NCBI RefSeq assembly: GCF_043641665.1
Contig: NC_092190.1
Coordinates: 22,089,048-22,153,047 of the forward strand
DNA length: 64,000 nucleotides
Source: Enoplosus armatus
Taxonomy: Eukaryota > Chordata > Actinopteri > Centrarchiformes > Enoplosidae
Direction of reading: 5' to 3'
Below are positions 45,555 to 59,151 of the stretch, piece after piece. Made by a program: the position numbers and the translations under genes. The notes under the pieces are model-generated. The model saw only the letters and a list, made by a program, of their open reading frames with translations, did not search any database and was not told the origin of the DNA. Within the stretch, counting starts at the first letter, position 1; every line of letters begins with the position of its first letter.

Positions 45555-48500
45555 ATGGAGTGGGTGTTCATCATGAACCGGATGAGCTCCCAGGGTAGCT
45601 CTGCGGCCCAGCGGAGGCGGATGGCCCTGGGGGTGGTGATACTCCTGCTGGTGGATGTCATCTGGGTAGCCTCCTCTGAGCTAACCTCAGTAAGGACTTT
45701 GTCACAGTCAGTCAGTTTTCCCCCACACCTGCTGCTGCAAGGTGGGTTGCAGTACGAGGTGACACAACTGTAATGGAATGAGAAGAGGGGGCGCAGGTAT
45801 ACTCATTAACCAGAGTGCATTGAACTGTTCTGGGATCAGCAGACAATGTGAACTTGATATGTTTGTGTTTTGTTGTGTTGTGCCCCAATGTATGACATAA
45901 CTTCGCCTCCTTCTCTCTCTCTCCAACAAGTGCTCGATAAAGTACTTGAATCCTTAACTATTAGATATCAACACTGCAACCCCATTAAATGTGAAAGACC
46001 AAAACTCTAATTCTCTATTTTTTTTTTAACTTAAGTTAACTTAATAATAGCAGTAGTAAAGTACATTAATTTTGACTGATCCCCTTTTGGAGTGTTAAAT
46101 TACAGCAACTACAGCCATCAGATACATGTGCTGGAGTAAAAAGTACAAGACGTGTCACGTTATATTAAGTAAATATAATTTGCTCCTCTCCTCCTACAGT
46201 ATCCTCTTAGGAAGGACTATATTTAACTTGACAAACTTGAAATGCAAAAGAAAACAAACAAGAGTGCCTGAGAGGGAACACTGATGTTAACATGTTAGAG
46301 TTGAAAGCTCAGACCTGTGAAACCAAACCTGGTGCTTGAAAGCATAAAAGTATAGACTTTCCAGCCTGCAACACCTCAGTTAACCAATAAAAGCTGTTGT
46401 CCTAACAGCCTCTTCCTGTTGATTCTTCCCACAGTACATTTTCAAGCGGCAGGAGTACAACAAACCCTTCTTCAGCACATTCACCAAGACCTCCATGTTC
46501 GTACTCTATTTGCTGGGTTTCCTGCTGTGGCGGCCCTGGAGGCAGCAGTGCACGGGCTCTCTGAAACGCCGGCACTCTGCGTTTGTAAGTAGTTAACCGC
46601 CACCACGCGGGGGCAGGGGGACGTCATTGATACAGAATCACAGACCGTGCCTTCTGTCAGGTTTGTTCAGTTTATTTTTCTTAGCTACATCAGCAGCAGA
46701 AGCAGAAAGTTGTGGAAATCATGGAGTATGACCTTTTTTAATCGCCAGCACAGCCTGTCTGTCTACACTGAGCTTCGTTTCATCAAAAAGATTTAGCATG
46801 GTTTTTGGTGGCCTGAAAGATTGCCCCATTGTCCTGCATCGAAGCTCAGTTCAAAGCCACAGCAGAGTGGTTGTTTCTTTTGCAAATAAAGCCATTTTTG
46901 TGGTATGCACATTCATAATTGATTGTGTTTTAGGGTTGAACCCACAGTGAACCCGCCCTTTAAGACGAGATGAAATTGTAAATTTGGTTTGAATTGCGTC
47001 TCTCTGCAGTTTGCTGATGCTGAGGCCTACTTTGCATCCTGCACCACTGACACCACTGTGAACACCGGTTTGGTACGTACTGTAATTGTAGAGCCTCTTA
47101 AGTGTAACTAAGTTTTTGAAGTTTCTACCATTTGCCAGTGTTGCCAGTGGTGGGACCCAAACATGTAAACACTGACAAAGCCTTTGACAATCTTACAGAA
47201 ATACAGTACAAAATGAAACACAACAGTGTACAACACTGTAACAACTATAAATGTCTGAGTTTCTCTCTCTCTTGTGCAGAGTGAACCCCTGTATGTTCCA
47301 GTGAAGTTCCAGGACTTACCAGCTGAGCATTCAAATTGTTTAATTGACTGTGAATCGTGTGAGTACATGGCCGATGTTGTCTGTGTTTAAAAAGAAAATA
47401 ACATGAAGCATATCTATTATCTTGTTTCAACATTGTACCCCCCCCTCTGAATTTGCTAAGACCACAGGAGTAGACCTGACTGATATGTGATTGATAACCT
47501 CATCAATATGGAAAAATAACATTTGACCAACAGAGGGCGACGGTGAGCCAAGGAAATAGATAAGAGCCAATATGAAAGAAATACAATATTTAACATGAGA
47601 AACCTCTGACGGACCTTTTTAGGTGACCCTCAGACTCACTTTGTCCTTTTCTCTCTTTCTCATACCATCAAAATAAGATCAAAATTATGAACCAAAGGTC
47701 TCCTCCAACCTCAATTTCTAGAGTAGACTGAAAGGCAAAGTACCTCCAGAGTCCAAAGCCACTCAGTAAAGGTTCTGAGACAGTTCATTAGAGTTTCTCT
47801 GGTTTCTGTTGTGTTGCCTTCATGTGTTTGACACCTGTGTTTGAAATGACAAGGCTTGTGGTCAGCCCGGCCATGCATTAGCACCTGATAATGGTGATAT
47901 TTTGTGTAATAACATGAAAAGATGCCCTTGCTGCAAATATAAGTGGAGTCCTCAATGAGACCTGCTTTTCTCTGCCTCCGTCAATTCACTCCTCTCTCCA
48001 CTTGTACCTCCCAGCAGCTTCCAAAAAGCAGCGGGTGCGTTTTAGTAATATCATGGAGGTGCGTCAGCTGCCCTCTACTCAAGCCCTGGAGGCCAAACTG
48101 TCCCGCATGTCCTACCCAGCTGCCAAGGACCACGAGGCCATGTTGCGCACAGTGGGCAAGCTAACCATCACTGATGTGGCCAAAATCAGCTTCTTCTTCT
48201 GCTTTGTGGTGAGTCAAAGTCAGCCTTTGATTTTACATTGCTGTATCAAATTATTGGCATGATGGTGTGCTGAATATTTTGTTGCTGCATAATACATGAG
48301 AAAAATATTCACTTCAATTTAGAAGATGGTTAACAGTCTCAAAAACAGCAATGTTTTGGGAGGCAGAAATCTTGAGATGTTATTACCAAAGTCAAGTAAC
48401 AGTCAAGTTACTGCAGGGTTTTCTGTGGGTTTGTCACTGTGACCTCCAAACGTACACATTCAGTTTAAAGGCACTGTGTTTTACACTGTAAACAATCACA

Positions 48501-51500
48501 GTAAGCGTTTCTCACCAAAACGCATTGTGTATATCCTTGAAAGGATATTCTTATAATAACAATGTGACAATGTGAAGGAGGTCGCTTGTAGACATGAACA
48601 TACAGAGACTTATCACCCAAATCTGCAGATCCCCTCAGCTTTGCTTTGCCGTCCGGCCTAAAACATTAGTGGAGCATTTAGCAGCTAAAGAGCCAGATAT
48701 TTACTTTATTAAAACCAAGCTAAAAGACAGTGAATATTGGACTTATGCTCACCAGGTGGCCAGAAGCACGCTTCCAAAGGAATGCTAATGTTGCTCTATA
48801 ACTGCTGGATGTGTAAATAAGCAACTATTTGCCAACTAGTTTCCGCCGCCCCCAAGTGCCCCAACAAAAAGTTATTGCAGGATTAAGGCTTGAATACATT
48901 TCTGTACTTCAAATATTTACAAATCCTTGGAAACGCATTGCTGTCTCCACTCCACCATGCCTATGGTCTACATGTTGGTGCACGCTCTGGTGGGACATAC
49001 TAACAATATGGGGACCTGCTCAGCACCACTTGTCCTGTGTCTTGTTCTTATGTCTTCACCCCTTTATAAAGTCACTCCTTATAAAGCATAATTGATAACA
49101 CACACACACACACTTGATCATTCTTTTTGTGTTATTTGCTAGCCAGGTGGCGACAGATGTGTTTTGCTGGTACTTTGAATAAAAATGTGCTGTTGACACA
49201 TGAATTATGAAAGTGCGTGCAGAAAGGGATTGTTTATGAGCGAGCCAAAACTGCGAGTCATTAATAATGTCCCCTTTCAAGTGACGAACTGCTTTTAATT
49301 TGTGACTCATCCTCTCTGAGCATAAAGAACCTCTGGGAGATATTAAAGTCATTGTCACAATACGCGAGTGATTACATTATACACATTATATTTCGCTTTT
49401 TCCCAGCTATGATTTTTGATATTATTCACATCTTGTAATTTTGAACTTCAATTCTACATTATAAACGGTGGATATCAAAACAGGAACATTTTATGCTATA
49501 AATAGTATGAATATGCAATAAAATATAATAGTCATTCAGTGTTTGTGACTGCCATAATTCTGGCGGCAACTGCTTGGATCTCTTTTTCTAAAAGTTTTTA
49601 ATTGTTATTGTTATTATTTATAATATTAGATAGAGGACAGATGAAAAGAAACGTGTAAGTTAAGACTGAGAGTCACTTTATGGGGGTGCTTGCTTCATCA
49701 CACAACAAACTGGAGCCTCAGAGATTGAACAAGTAAATGAGACGGTGTTTACCCCAACCAGGGCTGTTGTGCTGTGAGGTGTTTGTCCACTCCTGGTAGA
49801 AAATGTCACATCGCTGCCTGTCTTTCTCCTGCAGTGGTTCCTGGCTAACCTGTCCTATCAGGAGGCCCTGTCCGACACGCAGGTTGCCATAGTCAACATT
49901 CTGTCGTCCACTTCAGGTGACTCTCTCTCTCTCTCTCTCTCTCTGTGACATTTCATGACAATATGTAAAATGTGAAGGTGAGACTACTGTATCTAAACTG
50001 GGCGGATGTTTCTTGGTTAGGTAGTGTCAGCCATCATATATCAATAAGGAGAAGTATACCCACTGCTGCTACTGCTCTGATGCCACTGTTTCCACCTCTG
50101 TTTCTTCCTCTTCCTCCTCTTCAGGCCTGTTCACACTCGTGTTAGCGGGCATATTTCCCAGCAATAGCAGCGACCGTTTCACCTTGTCCAAACTGCTGGC
50201 TGTGGCTCTGAGGTAAGGGCTGAGTTGAGAGAGGCATGTTGGGAGGTTTCAGTGCTCAGCGTGTATTTGCATGTGCGGACCTATTTGTTTATTGTTATTT
50301 GTGTCTGGCTTTACATGTCTACTATTGTTTTCTAAAATACTATCCCTCCACTAGTAGTTGAAATTCACGACACTGGAATTCTTCGGTTCTCATCCTTTTG
50401 ATTATGATAAACACAGCCAGTGTCTTTCGTTTCTCCCAAATCTACCAAAATCCCACCCTTTTCCTGTTGAGTATTGTAAGCTGTGTATTTAAACTTGTCA
50501 TACTGCTCAGAGTCTGACCCCAGGCATTGCTATTCTCTCAAAGTCATTTCCTCCTTAAGTGGCCAGTGATAAGAAGCCAAGCACTGCAAACACAAGACAG
50601 CTACACTGATTATACATCTATGACAGAATTTCCATATCCTTATTATTTGTGGCTGGTTCAGACCAATATATCTCAACACTCGCAGGCCTGTAAATATTCA
50701 TGGTACCCAGAAGGATCATGTTTTTTGTCGTGACCCCTTGATCTTGGCCTAGGGTAGCATCCTTTATACATATTTAGTATTTTTTGCCTAAGGCACCTAT
50801 TTCAATTTTGTTTAAAGTCGAAATGTTCCCTTTTAACCCTTTTAGATCACATCCACTGTGCACCTACCTAACAATATATGTCAAAAGAATACAAAAAAAT
50901 CTATTTCTTTGTATTCTTATTGTGAAAATTCAGTCACGTGTGCTTACATAAGCTTGAACCAACCAACACCCACCCATCAATCAATCTTCAGCTTTTAGCG
51001 GTACAGAGCAAAGATTCATTAGTTAGCTAGCTAGCAACTGCATGGTACGTCAAATCAAATTCCTCCCATCGTTATGTCCCGCCTGCCGATCCTGTTTCAC
51101 TTGGAGATGCTCTCAAAATCCCCGTTTCATCTAGACTTTAAATTTTGATAATGTGAATGTCAGTTCTGTTCCGTCTCTGGTGGTCATCCAGAATTCACAG
51201 AACCGTATTTACATTATTACACAAATAGTTGTGCTTGTCTTGTCAGAGGCCCCCCACACGCCCATCCACCAGCCTGACCTCCACACCCTTACATTGCTAC
51301 ATAAAGGACACACAACCCTCCTGCTTTGGCACTTGAACAACGGGGCATCAATCACGATGTGCTGGGCCGGAATATAAGAACACTGTAGGGGTCATTCTGT
51401 CACAGTGATTTCCTGTTTACCTGTTTCCGTGTGAATTTGAACCAGTCAGTTCATGCAGCATCTCTCTTGTTTAGCATGGGCGGTGTTGCCCTCGTGAGTT

Positions 51501-54408
51501 TCTCCAGCATGGACAACCCCGATGAGAACGGCGCCATAGGTAACCATGGAGACAGCGAGTATCTGTCACTCTCTCAAGTCACTATTGCGTAGTGAAATTA
51601 CACATTACTCTCTTGCGTAATAGAGTTGAATTAATACAGTTCCATCTTTTTTTGACTTAACTGACTTTTAAATGTTCATGAAGGTTCTTTGTGGTCTCTG
51701 GCTGGGGCGATGCTGTACGCCGTCTACATTGTAATGATCAAGAGACGAGTGGATCGGGAGGATAAGCTCGACATTCCCATGTTCTTCGGTAAGCAAACTC
51801 TCAGTGTCGGCCAGTCTGGCGTGTGTGTAGCAGTTGTTGTAGTTATTTCGGTCATTAACGATGTTCTCAGCATGCTCTCTATCTACGTACTGAAACTCTC
51901 TGTGGCCAGAAAAATAGAGACCCCCGCACAGTATAACAGTTTTTATTCCATGAAGTTGCCGCCACTGTGGCTGACAGAAGGTGTTTTTGGAGCTGTCTGA
52001 GCTGGAGCTTCTGTGTGTCCCTCAGGGTTTGTGGGTCTGTTCAACCTGCTGCTGCTGTGGCCCGGCTTCCTCCTGCTCCACTACACGGGCTTCGAGGCCT
52101 TTGAGCTTCCCAGCCAGCTGGTGTGGACGTACATCCTCATTAACGGCCTCATCGGAACCGTTCTCTCAGAGTTCCTCTGGCTCTGGTGAGCACCTGACCC
52201 ATAATTTATTCATCACAATTTACTATTTGTATGAAGGCATTTTGATACTCTTTGCTGAATGAGTTAAATTTACCTCATCTAAAAGAAGAATATCCAGTAT
52301 TCCAAAAAAAACGTTTTAATGCTGTGATTGGTGACGCTGCCTTCTCTCCACAGGGGCTGTTTCCTCACATCATCTTTAATCGGGACTCTGGCATTGAGCC
52401 TCACCATCCCGCTCTCTATTATGGCAGATATTTGCATGCAGAAGGTAAGTTTCCCCCCCGCAGGTACTTAACAATCAGAGTTAGAGTTTGAAATAAGATT
52501 CAAGATTGTGTTTGTTTAGCATCGGCAAGACACCAGTTTGAAGAGAGTAGGTTTCTAAATGAAAGACTTTGTCTGGAAATGCTAATGAATTAAATGTATA
52601 TTAAGTTTGGGGTTAAAATGAAAAGTCCAGTAATGACAGTAGTTGTAACTGGTTACTTTCCTCCATATATGTGTGTGTGTGTGTGGATAGGTACGTTTCT
52701 CGTGGCTGTTTTTTGCCGGGGCAGTCCCTGTCTTCCTCTCCTTCTTCATCGCCACGCTCTTATGCCACTACAATAACTGGGACCCTGTCCTGGTGGGGCT
52801 GAGGAGAGTATACGTCTTCATTTGCAGGAAACACCGAATTCAGAGGTACAGAAACAGGCTCAGCTACTGTTTGTATTAACTATATATCATTTGTGTCCAC
52901 GCTAACATACATATGACCAATAGTTACAAGTACTGCTGATCATTTTCCAGGCATGCAGCTTTTACATTGATTTCTTGTCTTTCAAGCAGCCATTAGTTTC
53001 AGTATATGAAAAAGCACTTGCAGAGACTTGACACTTAACACAGATACAGATCAAAACTATTTATTTTTGTTTGAACAGTGAGTTACTGAGTTGGCAACAG
53101 ACAGAAGAAGAAAGAGAAGGTGAAAAGAGAGAGAGGGACGGATACAGAGACGGTTTTTCTGCTGCTGATATACACTTCTCAGCAAATGATACACAGAAAT
53201 CCAGAGTGATTGTGCGTTCACAACGAGGCCACAGTAAAGCCCAAGTATTTCCCTTCTTTAAATCATCTCAAAAATGTTCTTAATGATCCTCGGGCCGACA
53301 GTGGGCGTTGACAAGCAGTGACAAGGGCCACACGTGTGGGGAATTGGTTAGAAATGCGTTTATTATCATCATATATCATAAAAAAAAAGTTGCATTTGGC
53401 ATGTTTGAATAGATCAATACACAAACAAGAGGTTTCTGCCCTGCTTGCAACCACATTACCAGGTGATGACAGTGTAACTTTTACAAAACATGAAGGTGAT
53501 GAAGTGCTCTCATCTATCACGAGCCAGTTTTAAGAGTCTGCAGAAAATGCCTGATTATTAATGGCCTAACATAACATTAGGCATCACCACTGGTGCAAAA
53601 ACAGCCACTTTGAATGTGAATCTGTCTTATCGGACTCACTCATCACATTGCTATATCGTCACCACAACCGTCATTTCCAGTTGTCTCTCTTTCTTCAGAT
53701 GGGTTGTTAGTCACATAGTGTCCTTTTCCAATGGACTGCCTCCATAGCATCCGATGTGGTTACTATGGCATTTGTGACGCGAGTGCATGAAGGGTGTAAA
53801 CAGACACGCATGCTTAATGGGTGAAAATGCTGCTTCTTTGAGTTCCATTTGTTCAAGGCAAGTGGAAGTTATTTCTGTGCACACACACACACACACACAC
53901 ACACATCTAAGGCGAAGTTCATTTGCACTCACGTCTTTGCACCAAGTGAGTTTGTGACTAAATGTGAAAGTCTTTTAAAAAGAAAACGTAAAGCTTTTAA
54001 AGTTTTAAATGGAAAGTGAGCTGTTGTTTCATTGTGTGTGTGACCTATTAAAAATGAATAGACCTTAAATGTGACACACACTTAAAAAGTCTTTTCTTCT
54101 CTGACATTCTCACAAGGACAATAGACTCCATTTGTAGCTCGCAGCCTCGCTAAGTTAAGTCTGTAATCAGATGAACATGCTTGACTGGCTTCCCTCTCTG
54201 CGGCAGTTATTCTCTCCATTCTTCTGTGAATGCTTGTTCCCGTTTGGTGAGGGATGATTATGATAATGATGGTTGTCAAGATGATGTCTGTGATGGTGAT
54301 TGACACGGCGTTCCCTCCACCCGCAGACTGCCGGAAGACAGTGAGCAGTGTGAAAGCCTTATCCCTCTACACACCATCTCCCCCAACGAAGGAAGCTTCT
54401 GCTCGTGA
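45555..54408 (+). CDS. slc35f5: SLC35F5, solute carrier family 35 member F5
   Basis: A multi-pass membrane protein of the drug/metabolite (EamA-like) transporter superfamily; its substrate is not firmly known. Coding exons: 45555-45689 (exon begins 45548), 46435-46584, 47010-47072, 47280-47358, 48015-48208, 49835-49916, 50125-50212, 51475-51539, 51684-51788, 52026-52185, 52354-52444, 52691-52845, 54327-54408, in phase, 482 aa (human 523). Diagnostic segments are [97 protein letters not shown] and [19 protein letters not shown]. The C-terminus [15 protein letters not shown] is typical. The ATG at 45555 is the first in frame after an upstream stop, so about 40 residues of the human N-terminus are absent or lie on an exon not found. 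Confidence 0.96.
48594..48870 (+). repeat. Dispersed repeat family B, copy 1 (SLC35F5 intron)
   Basis: Shared words with 55090-55378 in the same order: 'gagcatttagcag', 'agtgaatattggacttat', 'ggtggccagaa', 'ccaaaggaatgctaatg' and a 'cccccaagtg' near the end. Divergence by eye is high, so both are old copies. Confidence 0.6.
49921..49944 (+). repeat. (CT)n microsatellite just after an SLC35F5 donor
   Basis: About twelve CT units begin five bases after the exon end at 49916. Confidence 0.9.
53880..53904 (+). repeat. (AC)n microsatellite
   Basis: About twelve CA units within the last coding intron of SLC35F5 (52846-54326). This intron is otherwise free of recognisable genes. Confidence 0.9.
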
Positions 54409-54589
54409 TCCAGCAGTCAAACACAAAGTAAATGATCACTCGGTCCCTCCTGGCTTTGACCTGTGTGTTGCTGACTGCTGTGTTTGTTCATGTGCATGTT
54501 AGTGTGTGTGTGTGTGTGTAAATGGGAAGATGCATAAATCAGCTGGATTGTCTGAAGCTCACCCTTCGAAAAATATGAAAAAACCCAAA

Positions 54590-54712
54590 TTTAGCTTTTT
54601 ACTTAAGTAAGGTTTTAAATGCAGGACTTTTACTTGTAACAGAGTATTTCCACACTGTGGTATTACTACTTTAACTGAGGTAAAAGATCTGAGTACTTGT
54701 TCCACCAGAGCA
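54590..54712 (+). repeat. AGTACTTG-type interspersed repeat fragment
   Basis: Contains 'acttttacttgtaacagagt', 'cactgtggtattactacttt' and 'gatctgagtacttgttccac', matching by eye the family seen at 21265-21720. Confidence 0.55.
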
Positions 54713-55089
54713 TCATCAGCAGTTTTGTTTCAAAATGGGATTGTAATCTTTTGAAGTGTGACAACTTCTGATGTAAAAATACGATATTACATAATTAAAT
54801 GCTTCTTTTTGAAGCACAGTAGATGTAGTGAATCAAGCAGATTTGGTAACATTTTAACTGCATCCTCTGTGCTTTTGTAAACCAATAGTTTTTTAAAATA
54901 TAAACAAGGGATAAAATGAGCATGTACAAAGTGCAAAGTGTCGCTAATGACAAACCCTCAGAGAATTGTTGCAGACGCTGCTGTTCCCATCAGCTCTACA
55001 GTGTTTTAGCATCTTTTAGCTCATTGTTTTGATTTTCATCCACTCCTCCACTTTCGTCCTCTACTCAATCTTGTTTTGTTTCCAGCAAA

Positions 55090-55378
55090 AAAAAACCTGA
55101 AAACCCACTGTACATTTGCCTAGCAACAAATGGCAGACAGACAAAGTCAGCGACTAGCTGGAGAACGTAGCGGAGCATTTAGCAGGAGAGTGAATATTAG
55201 ACTTGCATGTCAGATGGCCAGAAACATGACCCCAAACGAATGCCTGCTAAATTTGTCAATAGGCAAATGTTTGCTAACGCACTCACCAATAACTGTAAGA
55301 TCAAATTATGTCAATATTTTGCTTTCAACTTGTTTTGCTGCCCCCAAGTGGCCAGAAATCAATGAATGCAGCTTTAAT
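55090..55378 (+). repeat. Dispersed repeat family B, copy 2
   Basis: Same ordered words as 48594-48870, ending 'gctgcccccaagtggccag' and 'aatgaatgcagctttaat', which looks like the family's 3' end. The head of a third copy seems to begin at 63843 ('taaagctgcactaatcaata'). Confidence 0.6.
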
Positions 55379-57796
55379 AAGTAGTAGTACACAGTGGTAA
55401 AGTAGATGTGCATCCCAGTAGTATTTCGACGAGGCTCAGAACGTCTGCTACCGCCTCCCTGCTGTCATTCAGTTGTTTCTCGTCGAACATCTGTCAGGCA
55501 TTAGTCTGACGCCCTCAGTGTTTGGACGCGGTGGTGAGTAAGAGGGACAGGAGACGAGCAGGACAGAATGATCACCACGTAAATATTTTAGCCACCCACT
55601 CGTACGCAGTCTGCGGCTCAGTCTCTTCACTATTCATAGGTTTTGTCAAGCTTTTCTCATCTGCCTCCCAAACCCACACAGTAATTGCCAGCAGGGCAGA
55701 GAGAGATTTTGAGCTCAGCATGTGGCTTCTAATAGAGGCGTTAGTGGGGAATGAGAACAGTGCAGTTTAGGACAGACTTAAGCCTGTCTGCTGGGTATGT
55801 GGTGTCTAATGGAGGAGCAGATGCACGAGTGTGTCCACCTGCAGAGAAGTAACCTGCAACCTGTGATTGTTTCATTATTGATTATTAAATGATTAACTGT
55901 TAATCTATTCAGTGGTCTCGATAAGTGATTTAGTCTTCAGTCCCCCCAATGTACCCCCCAACTTCCCTCCAAAGACACCAAAAGGAAAGTGTCTACTACT
56001 TTTTAATGATTTGGATTTTTCACATTTCATTTATTCTGTTATAACTGTTAAATTATTTATGTATTTAAATTTCATTTCCAAATGTGATTTCCAAATGCTG
56101 TCTTAAAGACCCAAATTCCTAGAAAATGGTGTCCTGTGCTGACTTTTTGCCAGGGACATGTGGCTTTATCCTTTGGGGCCACTTATGCTAGCTGGCTACA
56201 GCTGATAAAATCTGATAAAATTTCAGCCAATAAAATCCACAGTTGACACCTAAGAATGAGGAGCCTGCTTTTTTTTTTTTACTTCTGTACAAAATGGAAT
56301 ACCCATTGTTTCAGAAATGATCGTGAATTTTGAGGCGTAAATCTTCCACTTTTAGCATCGTAAACTACAAATGTCCCGATCTAGATTGCAAAGCTTGGCA
56401 AGTGTAGCGACAGTAACTAAGGGAAGCGAGGCGAAACAAGTTTGAAAATGAAAGTAATCTGGGGGTGTGGAGTTAGAAAGAAGTGAGCTTACCAGACCTC
56501 TGTAGCTCGCTCCTCATCTCTGCTTGAGGCTAGCAGCTCGAGGCTACATTAGCCGCTACGAGCGCAGCACACCTGAATCTCCAATCCGAACTATCGGCGA
56601 ATGCATGGAATTAAAAAAAGACGATGTCTCTGGTTCTGCTGCATTGATTTGGATTCCTGATCGTGAGTTCTAGGAGTGCAATGCTAAATCGGTGGAGTGC
56701 TAATGGAAGCATTGCATGGAAGTGTGCACCCATAAATCGTTTTTGTCTCATAATGTTTTCTTTTGTCTTCCCAAGGTGGCGAACGTGGATCTCACCGAGC
56801 TGACAATCTGGAAGCTTTCAGAGACTTTGAACTACCCCAGTGCCTCTGATTAAATCTATTTATTTTCTACAGTGACGAGACGAAGCATCCGTTTTCTGCA
56901 AAGTCATTTTTGTTTTCACATTTCAGTCATCACAGACTCTGTTTTTACTTTGTTGATGTAAATAGAAACTTTATGGTGCTCAAGGTGCTGGACATTATCA
57001 GTGATTACTATATTGTCGTGTGACCAAATGAAACGGTACAACTTGATCGTAACGCTAACAGAAGCGAGTTCACATGATTCTTTTAGAAAGGACGTTGTTC
57101 CGTACTGCACATCGTCCTGTTTGTCTACAGGCCCTTTGAAGCCTTGCTGCTTGTTTGGAAGTGTATGATTGAAGCAGGCAGTTTCAAAATGACAATCTGT
57201 CAGACGTACATAAAAAGCTTTTTTTTTTTGATTTGGCTGCCTTTGACAGAGTAAGCCTACTTTTCCATACACACAGATCCCCTTGAATTTTATACTGTAC
57301 TGCAGCGCTGTCACTAATATCAACACCTGGATCTGTAGAAACCGGTGCCATCCGTCACGTGGGTTTCCAGAGGCGTGATTATCTGGGATTCTTGCTTTTC
57401 AAATCAGCCGTATGACACACTTCATATGATGAGCCAGTCTATATCACTGCATTGTTTCCGTGAGTAGTGACGTGGTAGAATCACAATACAGTGATGAGTT
57501 CATGTTGCCCGGCCTCGGCAGCTTGGGTAACGTCGAGACCGCTCAGTGACCTCTGTGCGTTTAGACCTCCGGGTGATACTAACACTGTCCTGATGAGATT
57601 CTACATTCTAACATCTCTCAGCAAAAAAAAAAAAAAATCCCTCGTTTGTTATTTTTCATCTTGGACTAGTTTTAACTTTCGTTCGTCAAGGAAGCCTTTG
57701 TACGTCGGACATGAAGAAAACTGAAGTCACACTACAGCTAAACAAGAAAGCGTCACGCCCTTTGTAGCTTTCTTGTTTCCTGCTGTACCTGTGACA

Positions 57797-57866
57797 GTGC
57801 TGGATCATAGACTGTATTAAAAGATATATATATATATATATATGTACAGTCTATGTGCTGGATCAT
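57797..57866. mobile_element. Hairpin element flanked by a perfect 12-bp direct repeat
   Basis: An 11-bp inverted repeat CATAGACTGTA (57806-57816) / TACAGTCTATG (57845-57855) encloses an AT-dinucleotide core. It is flanked by perfect direct copies of GTGCTGGATCAT at 57797-57808 and 57855-57866. The geometry suggests a very small MITE-like insertion, or a hairpin formed with a duplication. Confidence 0.5.
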
Positions 57867-59151
57867 GAGCACAAACTGTGACAGAGACATAACCTTTGTG
57901 TTTGAATATGATAGTAAGCCTTCAGCTATAAGCTACAAAACGCCTTGCTGCAATAACGGCCATCTGCTCGTGTGAGCAGTTTGCTTTTCAAAGTGGGTGT
58001 AAATACTGTACACAGTGAAACATTATGGATGTTTGGTTTGTGAAATTCAGATGACCACTATGGATTCCTGTTCTGAGATTGTGTTATCATGTTATATTTT
58101 GTATCATAGATCAATGTAAATGATGACTGCCAGAGGAAGAGTTTGCATGACCGCCAAATTCTCTTTTACTTGCAACTGAGATTATATCACATCGATTGGA
58201 CTGTTGTATATGATCCTTTTTTTTTTTTTTTTTCTTTCTTAAGCAAAAAATGATTTATGTACTGTGTTTGTGATTTCATGGTCTTTTAGCAGCCTCCGTG
58301 TCAGTCTGTCCAGGGTGTAAACACTACAGCTAAAGGTGAAAAGTCAATGTTATTCCACCCGTCCTGTTGTTATCTGTCAGATGTGTGCACATCTTCACAG
58401 AGTGGTGTTTTTCTTGCACTCCCCATTGACTGGACGTTTGAAGTGGAGGAAGTAATAACCGTCCTGTGAGGGTAAATGAACGGGTGGAGCACTTTAAGTG
58501 ACTGATATAAACCTGTCTGGTTCATGCTCATTATTGCACTTGCTGTCCCTCCTTCTGTCACAATTGTAAAGTATAAAAGCTTTTTATTTTATTTTTTAAG
58601 GATGATTAGTTTACAAGTGGTAATGTTTCCCATGTCTTTGACTTCAAAAGAAAATTCTTATCGATGGTGCTCATGGAATCATTGATATGATTTTTTTTTT
58701 TCTTTCTCAGGTTCTTTGTCTTGTTTTTCCTATCTGAGCTATTTCTGTGTCATTAATGAAGATGTTATAAGACCTAAAAGAAAAAAGGTTGTAATCGTAA
58801 CTTCCCTTTTTATCAACCTCAACTCTTGAATTATCCTTTTATTTTGCAAGTCTGTTTTCATACTGACACTGCACTATTAAAACGTATCTTTTTGAATCTC
58901 TGTGTTAAATGGTATATATCTACAGGATCATATTTCTTTTGTAGAGACACTGCAGATGTTGGTGAGAAGTGTCAGGGCAGCAGCATCTCTTCTTTGATTT
59001 GATTTGCATGTGTTTGCTCTCATCTCCTGACCACATAGTCGTGGACAAGTTGTGCAGGTTCGTGCTAAGAGCTAGCGGCCACCGTCAGATCAAACTATTC
59101 TGCCATTTACTCATTTTTTTTATCTGTGCTAGCAGAAAGAGTTTAGGAATG

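Larger units (their letters stand above)
54409..58895 (+). other. Probable SLC35F5 3' UTR, with a candidate intron 54428-56775
   Basis: After the TGA, an AAA/GTAAAT donor at 54428 and a CCCAAG acceptor before 56776 could remove 2.35 kb. The stop would then be only 19 nt upstream of the junction, too close to trigger decay. The second piece (56776 onwards) looks like a long vertebrate 3' UTR and reaches ATTAAA at 58876-58881. The exon structure is inferred; no transcript evidence is available here. The alternative is that the 3' UTR ends earlier within 54409-56300. Confidence 0.4.

Noticed and set aside
57491..57724. 77-codon open frame in the presumed SLC35F5 3' UTR
   Set aside because: Contains a poly-A encoded Lys run and lacks any recognisable domain.
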